The notes below the pieces were generated by a model. It did no database searches. It saw nothing but the letters and a program-made list of their open reading frames with translations, and was not told where the DNA came from. Below, in pieces: positions 8,969 to 16,088 of a stretch of 64,000 bases of DNA. The stretch's first letter is position 1; each line of letters begins with the position of its first letter. The stretch is from Marivita sp965656765. Lineage in GTDB: Bacteria; Pseudomonadota; Alphaproteobacteria; Rhodobacterales; Rhodobacteraceae. The position numbers were made by a program, and so were the translations under genes. The DNA lies in assembly GCF_965656765.1 (NCBI RefSeq), contig NZ_CBFHLV010000011.1, positions 1 through 64,000 on the forward strand. The letters are read 5' to 3'.

Positions 8969-9709
8969 CTATCGGTTGCCATAACGCGCAACGAACCGCC
9001 GCAAGATCTCAACCGGCACCGTTACATCGCTGGAATGACACATGGCGATGAGATCGTCAGCAGTCTCGGGCGCAAAATAGCCTTTGTGACGGTAAATGCG
9101 TATACGCTCTTCGAACACACCTGCATCGGCTTCCGGGTGAAACTGCGTGGCGTAGACGTTCGTGCCATAGCGGATCATCTGATACGGGCAAGGGTCCGAT
9201 GCCAGCAGGTGCACGCAGCCATCTGGCAAATCCTGCACCGCCTCCTTGTGGCCGACAAAAGCATCGAACACACCGGGCAGCCCCGCAATCAGCGGATCAG
9301 CCGCGCCTGCGCCAGTGACGTTGCACGTCACCGGTCCAACCGGTTCGCCGTATTGCCGCTTTGACACCTCAGCCCCAAGATGGTGCCCCAAAATACCGAT
9401 GCCATAGCAACAGCCCATAAACGGGACATCACGCGCTGTGATTTCGGGCATAAGCGACAGGATATCTGCTTCGATCCGCGCCTCAATTGGGTCTTTCGAC
9501 ATTGGGTCGTCAGACACACAACCCGGGCCCCCACCAACAATTACCCCGGCATAATCATCAAGCTGCAATCCCTCTGGCAACGGATCGCGGTCAAGGCAGA
9601 TGCGGTGCACCTGCGCTTCGGTCAGCCCGCCTTTTTCAAGGAACGCCGCGTATTCGCCATCACTGGCCTCGGCCTCGGGGCGCAATTGCAGGATCAGAAA
9701 CGGTTTCAT
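8969..9709 (-). CDS. class I glutamine amidotransferase-like protein
   Basis: 246 residues with the class I glutaminase fold: nucleophile Cys about residue 101 in GCCYGIG, an oxyanion stretch VGGGPG near 58, and the catalytic His-Glu pair in QFHPEAD near 192. Such stand-alone domains resemble the N-terminal half of GMP synthase but no synthetase partner is near, so it may hydrolyse a gamma-glutamyl amide or be a general glutaminase-like enzyme. It is divergently transcribed from yebC, 123 bp away. Length is typical for the group. Confidence 0.85.
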   Translation of the reverse strand: MKPFLILQLRPEAEASDGEYAAFLEKGGLTEAQVHRICLDRDPLPEGLQLDDYAGVIVGGGPGCVSDDPMSKDPIEARIEADILSLMPEITARDVPFMGCCYGIGILGHHLGAEVSKRQYGEPVGPVTCNVTGAGAADPLIAGLPGVFDAFVGHKEAVQDLPDGCVHLLASDPCPYQMIRYGTNVYATQFHPEADAGVFEERIRIYRHKGYFAPETADDLIAMCHSSDVTVPVEILRRFVARYGNR

Positions 9710-9832
9710 CCTGTCCTATTACCCAATGCCATCCGGCGCGCAAACCGTGAAAACGCAACTTGTTCCCGCCCCGCCTTCTGCGGTAAAGACCTCAAAACCT
9801 CTGGACATTCGACAATCTAAGGACAGGACATC

Positions 9833-10582
9833 ATGGCCGGCCACTCAAAATGGGCAAACATCCAGCACCGCAAGGGCCGTCAGGACAAGATGCGGGCCAA
9901 GCTGTTTTCGAAACTCTCCAAAGAGATCACCGTCGCCGCCAAGATGGGTGACCCCGACCCCGACAAGAACCCGCGCCTGCGGATGGCGGTGAAGGAAGCC
10001 AAAGGGCAGTCAATGCCCAAGGACAACATCGAACGCGCGATCAAGAAAGCCTCCGGTGGCGAGGGCGAGGATTACGAAGAAATCCGGTACGAAGGCTATG
10101 GTCCGAACGGGGTTGCAGTCATCGTCGAAGCGATGACCGACAACCGCAACCGCACCGCGTCAACCGTCAGATCGACCTTTACCAAGAACGGCGGCAATCT
10201 GGGCGAAACCGGGTCGGTTGGCTTTATGTTCGATCGCAAGGGCGAGATCACTTACCCCGCAGACGTTGGCGATGCTGACACCGTGATGATGGCCGCGATC
10301 GAAGCAGGGGCCGAAGACGTGGAAAGCAGCGAAGACGGCCACGTGATTTGGTGCGCCGACACCGATCTGAACGATGTTGCAACCGCGCTCGAGACTGATT
10401 TGGGCGAATCGGAATCAACCAAACTGGTCTGGAAGCCGACCACCACTACAGAGCTTGATCTCGATGGCATGACGTCGCTGATGAAGCTGGTGGATGCGTT
10501 GGAAGACGATGATGACGTGCAGCGCGTCACCACCAATTTCGAAGCCTCGGACGAGGTCATGGCGCAGCTCGAAGAGGCATAG
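9833..10582 (+). CDS. yebC: YebC/PmpR family transcription/translation regulator
   Basis: 249-residue cytoplasmic protein of the YebC/TACO1 family. The N terminus MAGHSKWANIQHRKGRQD is the family signature; three domains follow, with KNPRLRMAV and MPKDNIERAIKKASG in domain 1 and a highly acidic C-terminal part. The family has been described as a transcription regulator and, more recently, as a factor that relieves ribosome stalling; both are knowledge of the family, not visible here. AGGACA ribosome site upstream. A perfect palindrome lies after the stop. Confidence 0.95.
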   Translation: MAGHSKWANIQHRKGRQDKMRAKLFSKLSKEITVAAKMGDPDPDKNPRLRMAVKEAKGQSMPKDNIERAIKKASGGEGEDYEEIRYEGYGPNGVAVIVEAMTDNRNRTASTVRSTFTKNGGNLGETGSVGFMFDRKGEITYPADVGDADTVMMAAIEAGAEDVESSEDGHVIWCADTDLNDVATALETDLGESESTKLVWKPTTTTELDLDGMTSLMKLVDALEDDDDVQRVTTNFEASDEVMAQLEEA

Positions 10583-10629
10583 CGGTTAAGGACTAACGAA
10601 CGTCTCGGGCAGCGGTTTAGACAATGCAA

Positions 10630-10653
10630 GTAGGCGCCTTATAAGGCGCCTAC
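10630..10653. terminator. 24-bp perfect palindrome between convergent genes
   Basis: GTAGGCGCCTTA is followed immediately by its exact reverse complement, between the 3' ends of yebC and the VCBS-like gene. Its place suggests a bidirectional terminator; there is no U-tract. Confidence 0.55.
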
Positions 10654-10656
10654 CAC

Positions 10657-11403
10657 TCAACACCTCAAGGCACGTTCTAAAGCACGTTCGCTATAGGCAC
10701 CAATTGCGCGTTGCGACAAAGCGGCCCCGTCAAAGCGTACCGATACGATCTCTGACCAGTCCCCAGTTGCCAGCACCATCTCTGGCCCCTGCCCGCAGGT
10801 GCGTAGACCTCCCGCAATATAGTCCCAACCAATCCGATGGTTGGTGACGCCACTCAGTGATGCGACTTCGGACAAACGAACCTGCCCGGCACTGATTGGC
10901 TCATATCGCCAGACGCGCAGAACCTTGGCCAGATGCGGACGGTCGACATAGGCCAATTCGACCAGCCCATCGCCGTCCAGATCAGCAACGGCCACCGGTG
11001 CCAACCAGCGAAACCGCGTGCCGATAAAAGGAGTGGCGGCTTTTGCAGCCAGCGCCCCATCAACCAGCCCCCAAACGGACAATCGTGCACCTTGCGTCTC
11101 GTGGCTCTCGATAGTCACCACCTCGGGTGCGCCATCCCCGTCTACGTCGACGACGCGTGGCATCAGGTCTTCGAACACTATATCTTGCCCCCAGCGCGCC
11201 GATATTTCGCGCCCATCGCTAAGGCGCACCACAAGCGTGTCGTATTCGATTTCGTCGCCCAACACGCCATGGGGATACCGTGTGGTCGGTCCGTCATAGC
11301 GCGCCTTCACGATCTCTTGCGCCGTGGCCTGCGAAGCAATTCCCAAAGCAAACGCAAGGCCCACGCTTTGAGCAAACCGCAAGGAAAGACGCCGGCCAAG
11401 CAT
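10657..11403 (-). CDS. secreted VCBS/FG-GAP repeat-like protein
   Basis: 248 residues starting at the ATG at 11403, 4 bp after the ferredoxin stop. A signal peptide is clear (about residues 1-28, arginine-rich start, hydrophobic core ending SQATA). Two calcium-loop type repeats are visible, VVDVDGDGAPEVV and VADLDGDGLVELAYVD, which belong to the FG-GAP/VCBS beta-propeller family. Likely periplasmic; function unknown. A longer frame exists upstream but would overlap the ferredoxin gene and lack a sensible signal peptide. Probably cotranscribed with the ferredoxin. Confidence 0.75.
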   Translation of the reverse strand: MLGRRLSLRFAQSVGLAFALGIASQATAQEIVKARYDGPTTRYPHGVLGDEIEYDTLVVRLSDGREISARWGQDIVFEDLMPRVVDVDGDGAPEVVTIESHETQGARLSVWGLVDGALAAKAATPFIGTRFRWLAPVAVADLDGDGLVELAYVDRPHLAKVLRVWRYEPISAGQVRLSEVASLSGVTNHRIGWDYIAGGLRTCGQGPEMVLATGDWSEIVSVRFDGAALSQRAIGAYSERALERALRC

Positions 11404-11407
11404 CAGA

Positions 11408-11731
11408 TCAGATCTGCTTTTCGGGCATCTGCACCACAAGACCGTCCAGCGCATCAGAGACTTTCAGCTGACACGTCAAGCGTGACCGCTCTGGGTTCGG
11501 CTCATACGCAAAATCCAACATGTCCTCTTCCATATCTTCCTTGGCTGGAAGCTTACCAACCCAGTCGGGATGGACATAAACATGGCAGGTGGAGCATGCA
11601 CACGCACCGCCGCAATCCGCCTCAATGCCCGGGATACCATTGTCGCGCGCACCCTCCATCACGGTCAAACCGTTGGCCACGTCCACGACATGCTCTGTGC
11701 CGCCATGCTCAATATAAGTAATCTTTGCCAT
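11408..11731 (-). CDS. 2Fe-2S ferredoxin (adrenodoxin type)
   Basis: 107-residue electron carrier. Cluster cysteines fit the adrenodoxin/FdVI pattern C-x5-C-x2-C...C: C40, C46, C49 and C87, with an additional C44 in the loop. The C-terminal half has the DMLDFAYEPNPERSRLTC interaction segment common to ferredoxins that serve P450s or iron-sulfur cluster assembly. No isc or P450 gene is adjacent, so the partner is unknown. The VCBS-like gene follows 4 bp downstream. Confidence 0.92.
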   Translation of the reverse strand: MAKITYIEHGGTEHVVDVANGLTVMEGARDNGIPGIEADCGGACACSTCHVYVHPDWVGKLPAKEDMEEDMLDFAYEPNPERSRLTCQLKVSDALDGLVVQMPEKQI

Positions 11732-11892
11732 TACAGCGCTCTCCGTCTCAGAAATCGAGACATACCTAGTCCGGCCAAGCCGCGCCTGCCAGCCCCTTTT
11801 GGCGTCAAATGCGTGTAAGCCCTTGCTTGAGACAACACGCCATGCGTTTTTGTCAGGGACAAACCGCCCTCATCTGCGAAAAGCCGCTCATT

Positions 11893-12852
11893 ATGCCCTG
11901 GAAAATGCATCTCTTCCTGCTTGGTCTTGCTGCCCTGTGCCTTTCTGCGCTCAGCACAACGAAAACCAAGGCCACACCAAGCCTGCGCTATCTCGACACG
12001 GGGCAGGAAACACGCCTCTTGGCAGACCCGGACGGGATCACCGCCGACACCACATTCGCCATCGCGTCTGTCGGAAAAACAATGACAGCCGTGGCTATTT
12101 TGCGCCGTGTGGCTCAGGGGACGCTGCGCCTTGATGATCCTGTTTCTGACTGGGTTAATGCGGACATCACCAATGGTTTGGGAGGGCTGGACGATATCAC
12201 CCTACGCCATCTGCTGACCATGACGTCGGGCTTGCCTGACTACTACACGGATACCTACTTGCAGGATGTGCTTGACGACCCATCGCTGCAATCGCCAGAA
12301 ATCGCTCTCAGCTACGCGTTTGACGAAGAGGTGACGTTCGATCCTGGCTCTGATTTCGACTATTCCAACACCAACTATGTGCTGCTTGGCATGATCCTCG
12401 AAAAGGCCACCGGCCTGACCTACGCACAAGCTCTGCAACGCGACGTGTTTACTCCTGCCCGTATGACCAACAGTTTCGTCTTTGGCAGCCAGACCCTGCC
12501 GACCAGCTTTGCAACCGCGCCTGACACGGTGCGTGGCTATTATGAAGGCGCGGGGTTCGGCGATGGTGGCGTGATCTCGACCGGACGGGACGTGGCGCAG
12601 TTCTACCGCGCACTGTTCTTGGACCAAACCCTGCTGCCATCTGACCTGCTGGCCGACATGACAACCGACCCAATTGGCAAAGGCTACAGCATGGGAATCG
12701 AACTGGATGGCGATGTTGTTGGACATTCCGGCGGCGATCTTGGCTTTTCGTCGGACGTCCGCCTACATCTTTCCACTGGCTCCATCGCCGTGATGCTGGT
12801 GGCCGAGGAAGACGCCGACACCGTTTGGACCGACGATCAAATGCCGGACTGA
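11893..12852 (+). CDS. serine hydrolase, class C beta-lactamase-like
   Basis: 319 residues from the ATG at 11893, which begins a lipophilic signal peptide (MHLFLLGLAALCLSALS, cleaved near residue 20-27). It then shows the penicillin-binding-protein/class C fold: SxxK at S59-V-G-K62, the YSN motif in DYSNTNYVLLG near residue 155 and an HSGG motif near 278 in place of KTG. Acts in the periplasm as a D-amino-peptidase or esterase; substrate unknown. An in-frame ATG upstream at 11809 would add 28 residues in front of the signal and is not favoured. Confidence 0.82.
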   Translation: MPWKMHLFLLGLAALCLSALSTTKTKATPSLRYLDTGQETRLLADPDGITADTTFAIASVGKTMTAVAILRRVAQGTLRLDDPVSDWVNADITNGLGGLDDITLRHLLTMTSGLPDYYTDTYLQDVLDDPSLQSPEIALSYAFDEEVTFDPGSDFDYSNTNYVLLGMILEKATGLTYAQALQRDVFTPARMTNSFVFGSQTLPTSFATAPDTVRGYYEGAGFGDGGVISTGRDVAQFYRALFLDQTLLPSDLLADMTTDPIGKGYSMGIELDGDVVGHSGGDLGFSSDVRLHLSTGSIAVMLVAEEDADTVWTDDQMPD

Positions 12853-12900
12853 TCGGCCTTTGCCAGCGACAGCGCGATAATCACCGCAATCACCCCGAAC

Positions 12901-12928
12901 GCCAACGGGACTATGCAAACCCGTTGGC
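12901..12928 (+). terminator. hairpin after serine hydrolase gene
   Basis: GCCAACGGG pairs with CCCGTTGGC around a 10-base loop, 49 bp after the stop and 51 bp before the next start. A short T-run follows only after about 20 bases, so termination strength is uncertain. Confidence 0.4.
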
Positions 12929-12978
12929 GCAGCCGGCGTTCTGCGGTTAGGGTTTTGAAAACAGATTTGGGCCCATAG

Positions 12979-14490
12979 ATGACCACTTTGCAGATCAATG
13001 ACGCCGCCCGCAGCGTCACGCTCGACGGTGAGCCGGTAACGCTGGGTGCCCGGGCGTTTGATCTGCTCGTCTTTCTTTCAGCCCATGCAGATCGCGTAAT
13101 TACTAAAGAAGAGGTGCTGAACCATGTTTGGGCCGGCGCTCTGGTGGAAGAAAGCAACTTGACCGTCCAGATAGCCGGATTGCGCAAGGCACTTGGCAAA
13201 GAAGCCGTCAAGACGGTGCCGGGGGTGGGATACAAATTCACGCTGGGCGCAGAAAGCACCTCTGCGCCGAACCCGCAAACGAGCCAAAGCGTTCCGGACA
13301 TCCCGTCACTAGCCGTTCTGCCTTTTGCCAACCTGACCGGGGACAATGCGAACGGCTATCTCGTGGATGGGATCGTGAATGAAATCACGTCTGCTCTTGC
13401 CCGTGTCTCGGGCTTCTTTGTGGTTTCAACCACGTCCACCTTCACCTACCGCGGCAAGGCTGTGGATCTGGCGCAGATCGGGCAAGAACTTGGCGTGGAA
13501 TATGTGCTTGAAGGCAGCATTCAGAAGGCGGGCAATCGCCTGCGTATTTTTACGCAACTGGTCGAGGCCACATCCGCCCGATTGATCTGGCACGAGCGGT
13601 TCGACGGAACAACTGACGACATCTTTGATCTGCAAGACAAGGTTGCAGAACAGGTGGCCGGCGCGATTGAGCCCAAGATGATTTGGGCGGAAGCCGCGCG
13701 CGCCAAATCCAAGCCCACCGACAATCTACAGGCCTATGATCTTTGCATGCAGGCAGCACCTCTGGTGATGCGGCAGAATGCATTGTCCGATCTTGAAACC
13801 GGCATGGCCCTGCTTACACAGGCGCTGGAATTAGACCCCGGCTACACACGGGCAAAGGGCCTTTATTGCTTTGCCCATACAGGATCCTTTGCGACGCGCT
13901 GGTGGTCTTTTGAACAAGCGGAAGCCGCGCTGCCCGTCGCGAGGGACGTTCTGAACAGCGGCTCGGATGATCCTTTCGCATTGGCCGCTGCGGGGCATTA
14001 CATTGCGTATATCGGCCAGGAACCTGAAACGGGTCTTGTCGCTGTCAAACAAGCCAATTCAATGAACCCGAACTCGGCGACGATCGCGTTGTTCTTGGGA
14101 TGGGTGCATAATTATCTGGCGCACGATGATGACGCGATTGCCCATCTGACACGGGCCATCAGGATCAGCCCCTTACACCCGAACATCGGGGTCATAACCG
14201 CAGGGATTGCCAACGCCTATTTCCAGAAACAAGAGCTTGAGACGGCCGCACAATACTATGAAGAAGCCCACTTGCAGTATCCTGAGTTTGCAACAATCCA
14301 ACTTGGCCTGATGGGCTGTGCCTGGAAAATGGGTGACTTTGAAAAGTCAGAGAAGATGGCATCATGGTTCCGCAATAAAGTGCCTGACATGAGTGTTGGC
14401 ACTTTCCTTCGTACGCGGCCCCATCATAACACGTTCTATCGGGACACCATTGTCGATGCGCTGCGCGCCAACGGCTTTCCCGAGAATTAA
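12979..14490 (+). CDS. winged-helix / TolB-like / TPR regulator
   Basis: 503 residues. Residues 1-90 are an OmpR-type winged helix (DNA-binding, ends GVGYKFTLGAE); residues about 110-225 match the TolB-N-like region that follows such helices in CadC-type proteins (SLAVLPFANLTGD, VEYVLEGSIQKAGNRL); residues 250-500 hold tetratricopeptide-like helices. Unlike CadC there is no membrane segment between the parts, so it is probably a cytosolic regulator. No target gene is evident; the neighbouring serine hydrolase is the nearest candidate. The stop codon overlaps the stop of the converging small gene. Confidence 0.8.
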   Translation: MTTLQINDAARSVTLDGEPVTLGARAFDLLVFLSAHADRVITKEEVLNHVWAGALVEESNLTVQIAGLRKALGKEAVKTVPGVGYKFTLGAESTSAPNPQTSQSVPDIPSLAVLPFANLTGDNANGYLVDGIVNEITSALARVSGFFVVSTTSTFTYRGKAVDLAQIGQELGVEYVLEGSIQKAGNRLRIFTQLVEATSARLIWHERFDGTTDDIFDLQDKVAEQVAGAIEPKMIWAEAARAKSKPTDNLQAYDLCMQAAPLVMRQNALSDLETGMALLTQALELDPGYTRAKGLYCFAHTGSFATRWWSFEQAEAALPVARDVLNSGSDDPFALAAAGHYIAYIGQEPETGLVAVKQANSMNPNSATIALFLGWVHNYLAHDDDAIAHLTRAIRISPLHPNIGVITAGIANAYFQKQELETAAQYYEEAHLQYPEFATIQLGLMGCAWKMGDFEKSEKMASWFRNKVPDMSVGTFLRTRPHHNTFYRDTIVDALRANGFPEN

Positions 14491-14687
14491 CGCATCAGCT
14501 TGTCGACGGCCCGCCGGTGCGCTTGGGCGCGGTGTTGGGCGGCAACGATCTGATGGGGAGATTTAACGGAGCGTGTGGTGATGTTGGTCACGCGGGCGGC
14601 AATGAATTTTACCAGACGGTCAAAAATGGTCCGCGCGTCAGTTGTGGTGTCGGCGCCTGCGGTCTTGCTTGTATCGAAATAAGCCAT
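14487..14687 (-). CDS. small basic hypothetical protein (66 aa)
   Basis: Starts at the ATG at 14687, preceded by GAGGG four bases away; an upstream in-frame start at 14732 has no such site. The product begins MAYFDTSKTAGADTTTDAR and ends in a histidine/arginine-rich helix, without membrane or signal sequence. It resembles small roseobacter proteins of unknown function in length and style. Its stop codon overlaps that of the converging TPR regulator by two bases, so both messages end in the other gene. Confidence 0.5.
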   Translation of the reverse strand: MAYFDTSKTAGADTTTDARTIFDRLVKFIAARVTNITTRSVKSPHQIVAAQHRAQAHRRAVDKLMR

Positions 14688-14805
14688 GTTGCCCTCATTG
14701 GAATGTGTTGCTGTCTGTCCTGACACTCCCACATGGGCGTGCGTTCCGTCCTTAAGGCCGGATTAAGCGTTCCAAAGCGATCCGAAATCTGCGGAAAGTT
14801 CAGTC

Positions 14806-14838
14806 TTGCACGCTTTGGTAATTGTTCTATTTTTGTTC
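14806..14838 (+). promoter_or_regulatory. SOS (LexA) box overlapping a -35/-10 promoter
   Basis: GTTC-TATTTTT-GTTC at 14824-14838 is an exact match to the alphaproteobacterial LexA site GTTC-N7-GTTC. It overlaps a plausible -10 element TATTTT (14828-14833) placed 16 bases after TTGCAC (14806-14811). Transcription from it would begin at or next to the ATG at 14841. Confidence 0.7.
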
Positions 14839-14840
14839 TC

Positions 14841-15260
14841 ATGCGTGTCGTCACTCCCCGCCCCACTCAAACCAACTGGCCGCGTCCCCCATCCTGCCTG
14901 CGGGCCGATCAACTGCGCGTGCCGCCCGACAATGCCCGGATCACTGTGGCCGGGCTGGTAATCCTGCGGCAACGGCCCGGCACGGCCAAAGGTGTGATCT
15001 TTCTTACCCTTGAGGACGAGACCGGCACGGTGAACATCATTGTCTGGCGCAAGCTCTATGAACGCTACCGTCGCGCGGTGATTGCGGGCCGGATGCTGCG
15101 CATCACCGGGCGGCTGCAAAGCGAAGGCGACGTGATCCATGTGATCGCCGAGGTGATCGAGGATATCTCGCCCCTGCTGGACCAGCTTCTGGCCCCCGCG
15201 CCAGAGAGCTCGCCTGCAGACCCGTCAGAGGCGCTTTCGCCAGACCAGCAAACAGGTTAG
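14841..15260 (+). CDS. stand-alone OB-fold fragment homologous to the C-terminus of error-prone polymerase DnaE2
   Basis: 139 residues. Residues about 25-115 match the C-terminal OB-fold of DnaE2 (ImuC), including ILRQRPGTAKGVIFLTLEDE and VIHVIAEVIEDISPLL. The polymerase, PHP and thumb parts of DnaE2 (normally over 1000 residues) are absent, and no imuA or imuB gene is near. An SOS box lies 2 bp upstream of the ATG and no ribosome site is present, so the message may be leaderless. Either the remnant of a deleted imuA-imuB-dnaE2 operon joined to its promoter, or a retained single-strand DNA-binding accessory protein. The frame is open and codons look normal. Confidence 0.65.
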   Translation: MRVVTPRPTQTNWPRPPSCLRADQLRVPPDNARITVAGLVILRQRPGTAKGVIFLTLEDETGTVNIIVWRKLYERYRRAVIAGRMLRITGRLQSEGDVIHVIAEVIEDISPLLDQLLAPAPESSPADPSEALSPDQQTG

Positions 15261-15302
15261 ACTGCGCCAAAGCAGAAACAGGCAAACAGGCGCACATTCT
15301 CC

Positions 15303-15854
15303 GTGACCCCCCTCCCGTCAGCGATCCGGGCTCTGTGGGCCGTGGCCTTGGCCGCACTTGCTGGCTGTGCCGACACGGTAGATTACGGTGATGACGGTAC
15401 AGCCGTGCCCGTCCCTGACTTCGCCTCAGCCCAAATCGACCCACCGCCCGGCGTAAGCCCGGATGGTTGCTGGGTTCGTGACATCGCCCCGGCAGAGCTT
15501 GAGACCGTCACACGCCAGATCGAAGTTGCGCCCGCCCGTGAGGCCGAGGATGGCACCCCAATCAGCCCCGCGCGATTTCGCACCGAAACGGTTCAGGTGA
15601 TCAAACGCGAACGTCAGGAACTGATCTTTGAAACCCCCTGCCCCGATGCGCTGACACCAGATTTCGTCTCGACCCTGCAACGCGCGCTTGATGCCCGCGG
15701 TCTGTATCGGGGTCCGATCTCGGGCACGATGGACGTGCGCACCCAACTGGCCGTGCGTCGCTATCAAAATGCCAGAGGCTTGCCCAGTGGGTTGCTGTCG
15801 ATGCAATCGGCGCGCGGCCTTGGCCTTTTGGCGACGCCTCGCGATCAGCTCTGA
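15303..15854 (+). CDS. peptidoglycan-binding domain lipoprotein
   Basis: 183 residues from a GTG start. The N terminus is a lipoprotein signal with lipobox LAGC (Cys about residue 22), so it is probably anchored to the periplasmic face of a membrane. The C-terminal 60 residues (about 120-175) form a peptidoglycan-binding domain 1-like fold with TLQRALDARGLYRGPISG and QLAVRRYQNARGLPSG. The middle is low in recognisable motifs. It lies 42 bp after the DnaE2 fragment on the same strand; a functional link is not implied. Confidence 0.75.
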   Translation: MTPLPSAIRALWAVALAALAGCADTVDYGDDGTAVPVPDFASAQIDPPPGVSPDGCWVRDIAPAELETVTRQIEVAPAREAEDGTPISPARFRTETVQVIKRERQELIFETPCPDALTPDFVSTLQRALDARGLYRGPISGTMDVRTQLAVRRYQNARGLPSGLLSMQSARGLGLLATPRDQL

Positions 15855-15880
15855 CACCGCGACTCGGGGGCATTCACGAG

Positions 15881-15969
15881 TTTGCATCATAGAGTTTGCA
15901 GTTTTGCAAAATTACATTTCCAGACAAGTATAGCTGCATAATCCCCCTAGGTTTGCAAAAGTTTGCAAT
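15881..15969 (+). promoter_or_regulatory. array of TTTGCAA motifs upstream of prpE
   Basis: Copies of TTTGCA(A) start at 15881, 15895, 15903, 15952 and 15962, and a degenerate inverted copy lies near 15984. Two (15952 and 15962) are 10 bp apart, one helical turn. This resembles the TTTGCAAA-N4-TTTGCAAA sites of the short-chain fatty acyl-CoA regulator PccR of Rhodobacter, which controls propionate use; here the gene downstream makes propionyl-CoA. Confidence 0.6.
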
Positions 15970-16088
15970 TTGGTAGCGCCAAAACTGCAAAGTTTTTGCG
16001 GCCATCTGCCGCGCGGAGGATCCAGAGACTTGCCGCAGCCTCAAACGCGCCGTACCCCAATGCCAACACGTGTAAGGAGGAGATCGGG

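Noticed and set aside
12837..13346. Minus-strand open frame of 169 codons that ends in a membrane-like helix (about 12840-12950)
   Set aside because: Most of it is antisense to the start of the winged-helix regulator and its only good ATGs lie deep in that gene; the hydrophobic end has no start codon of its own nearby.
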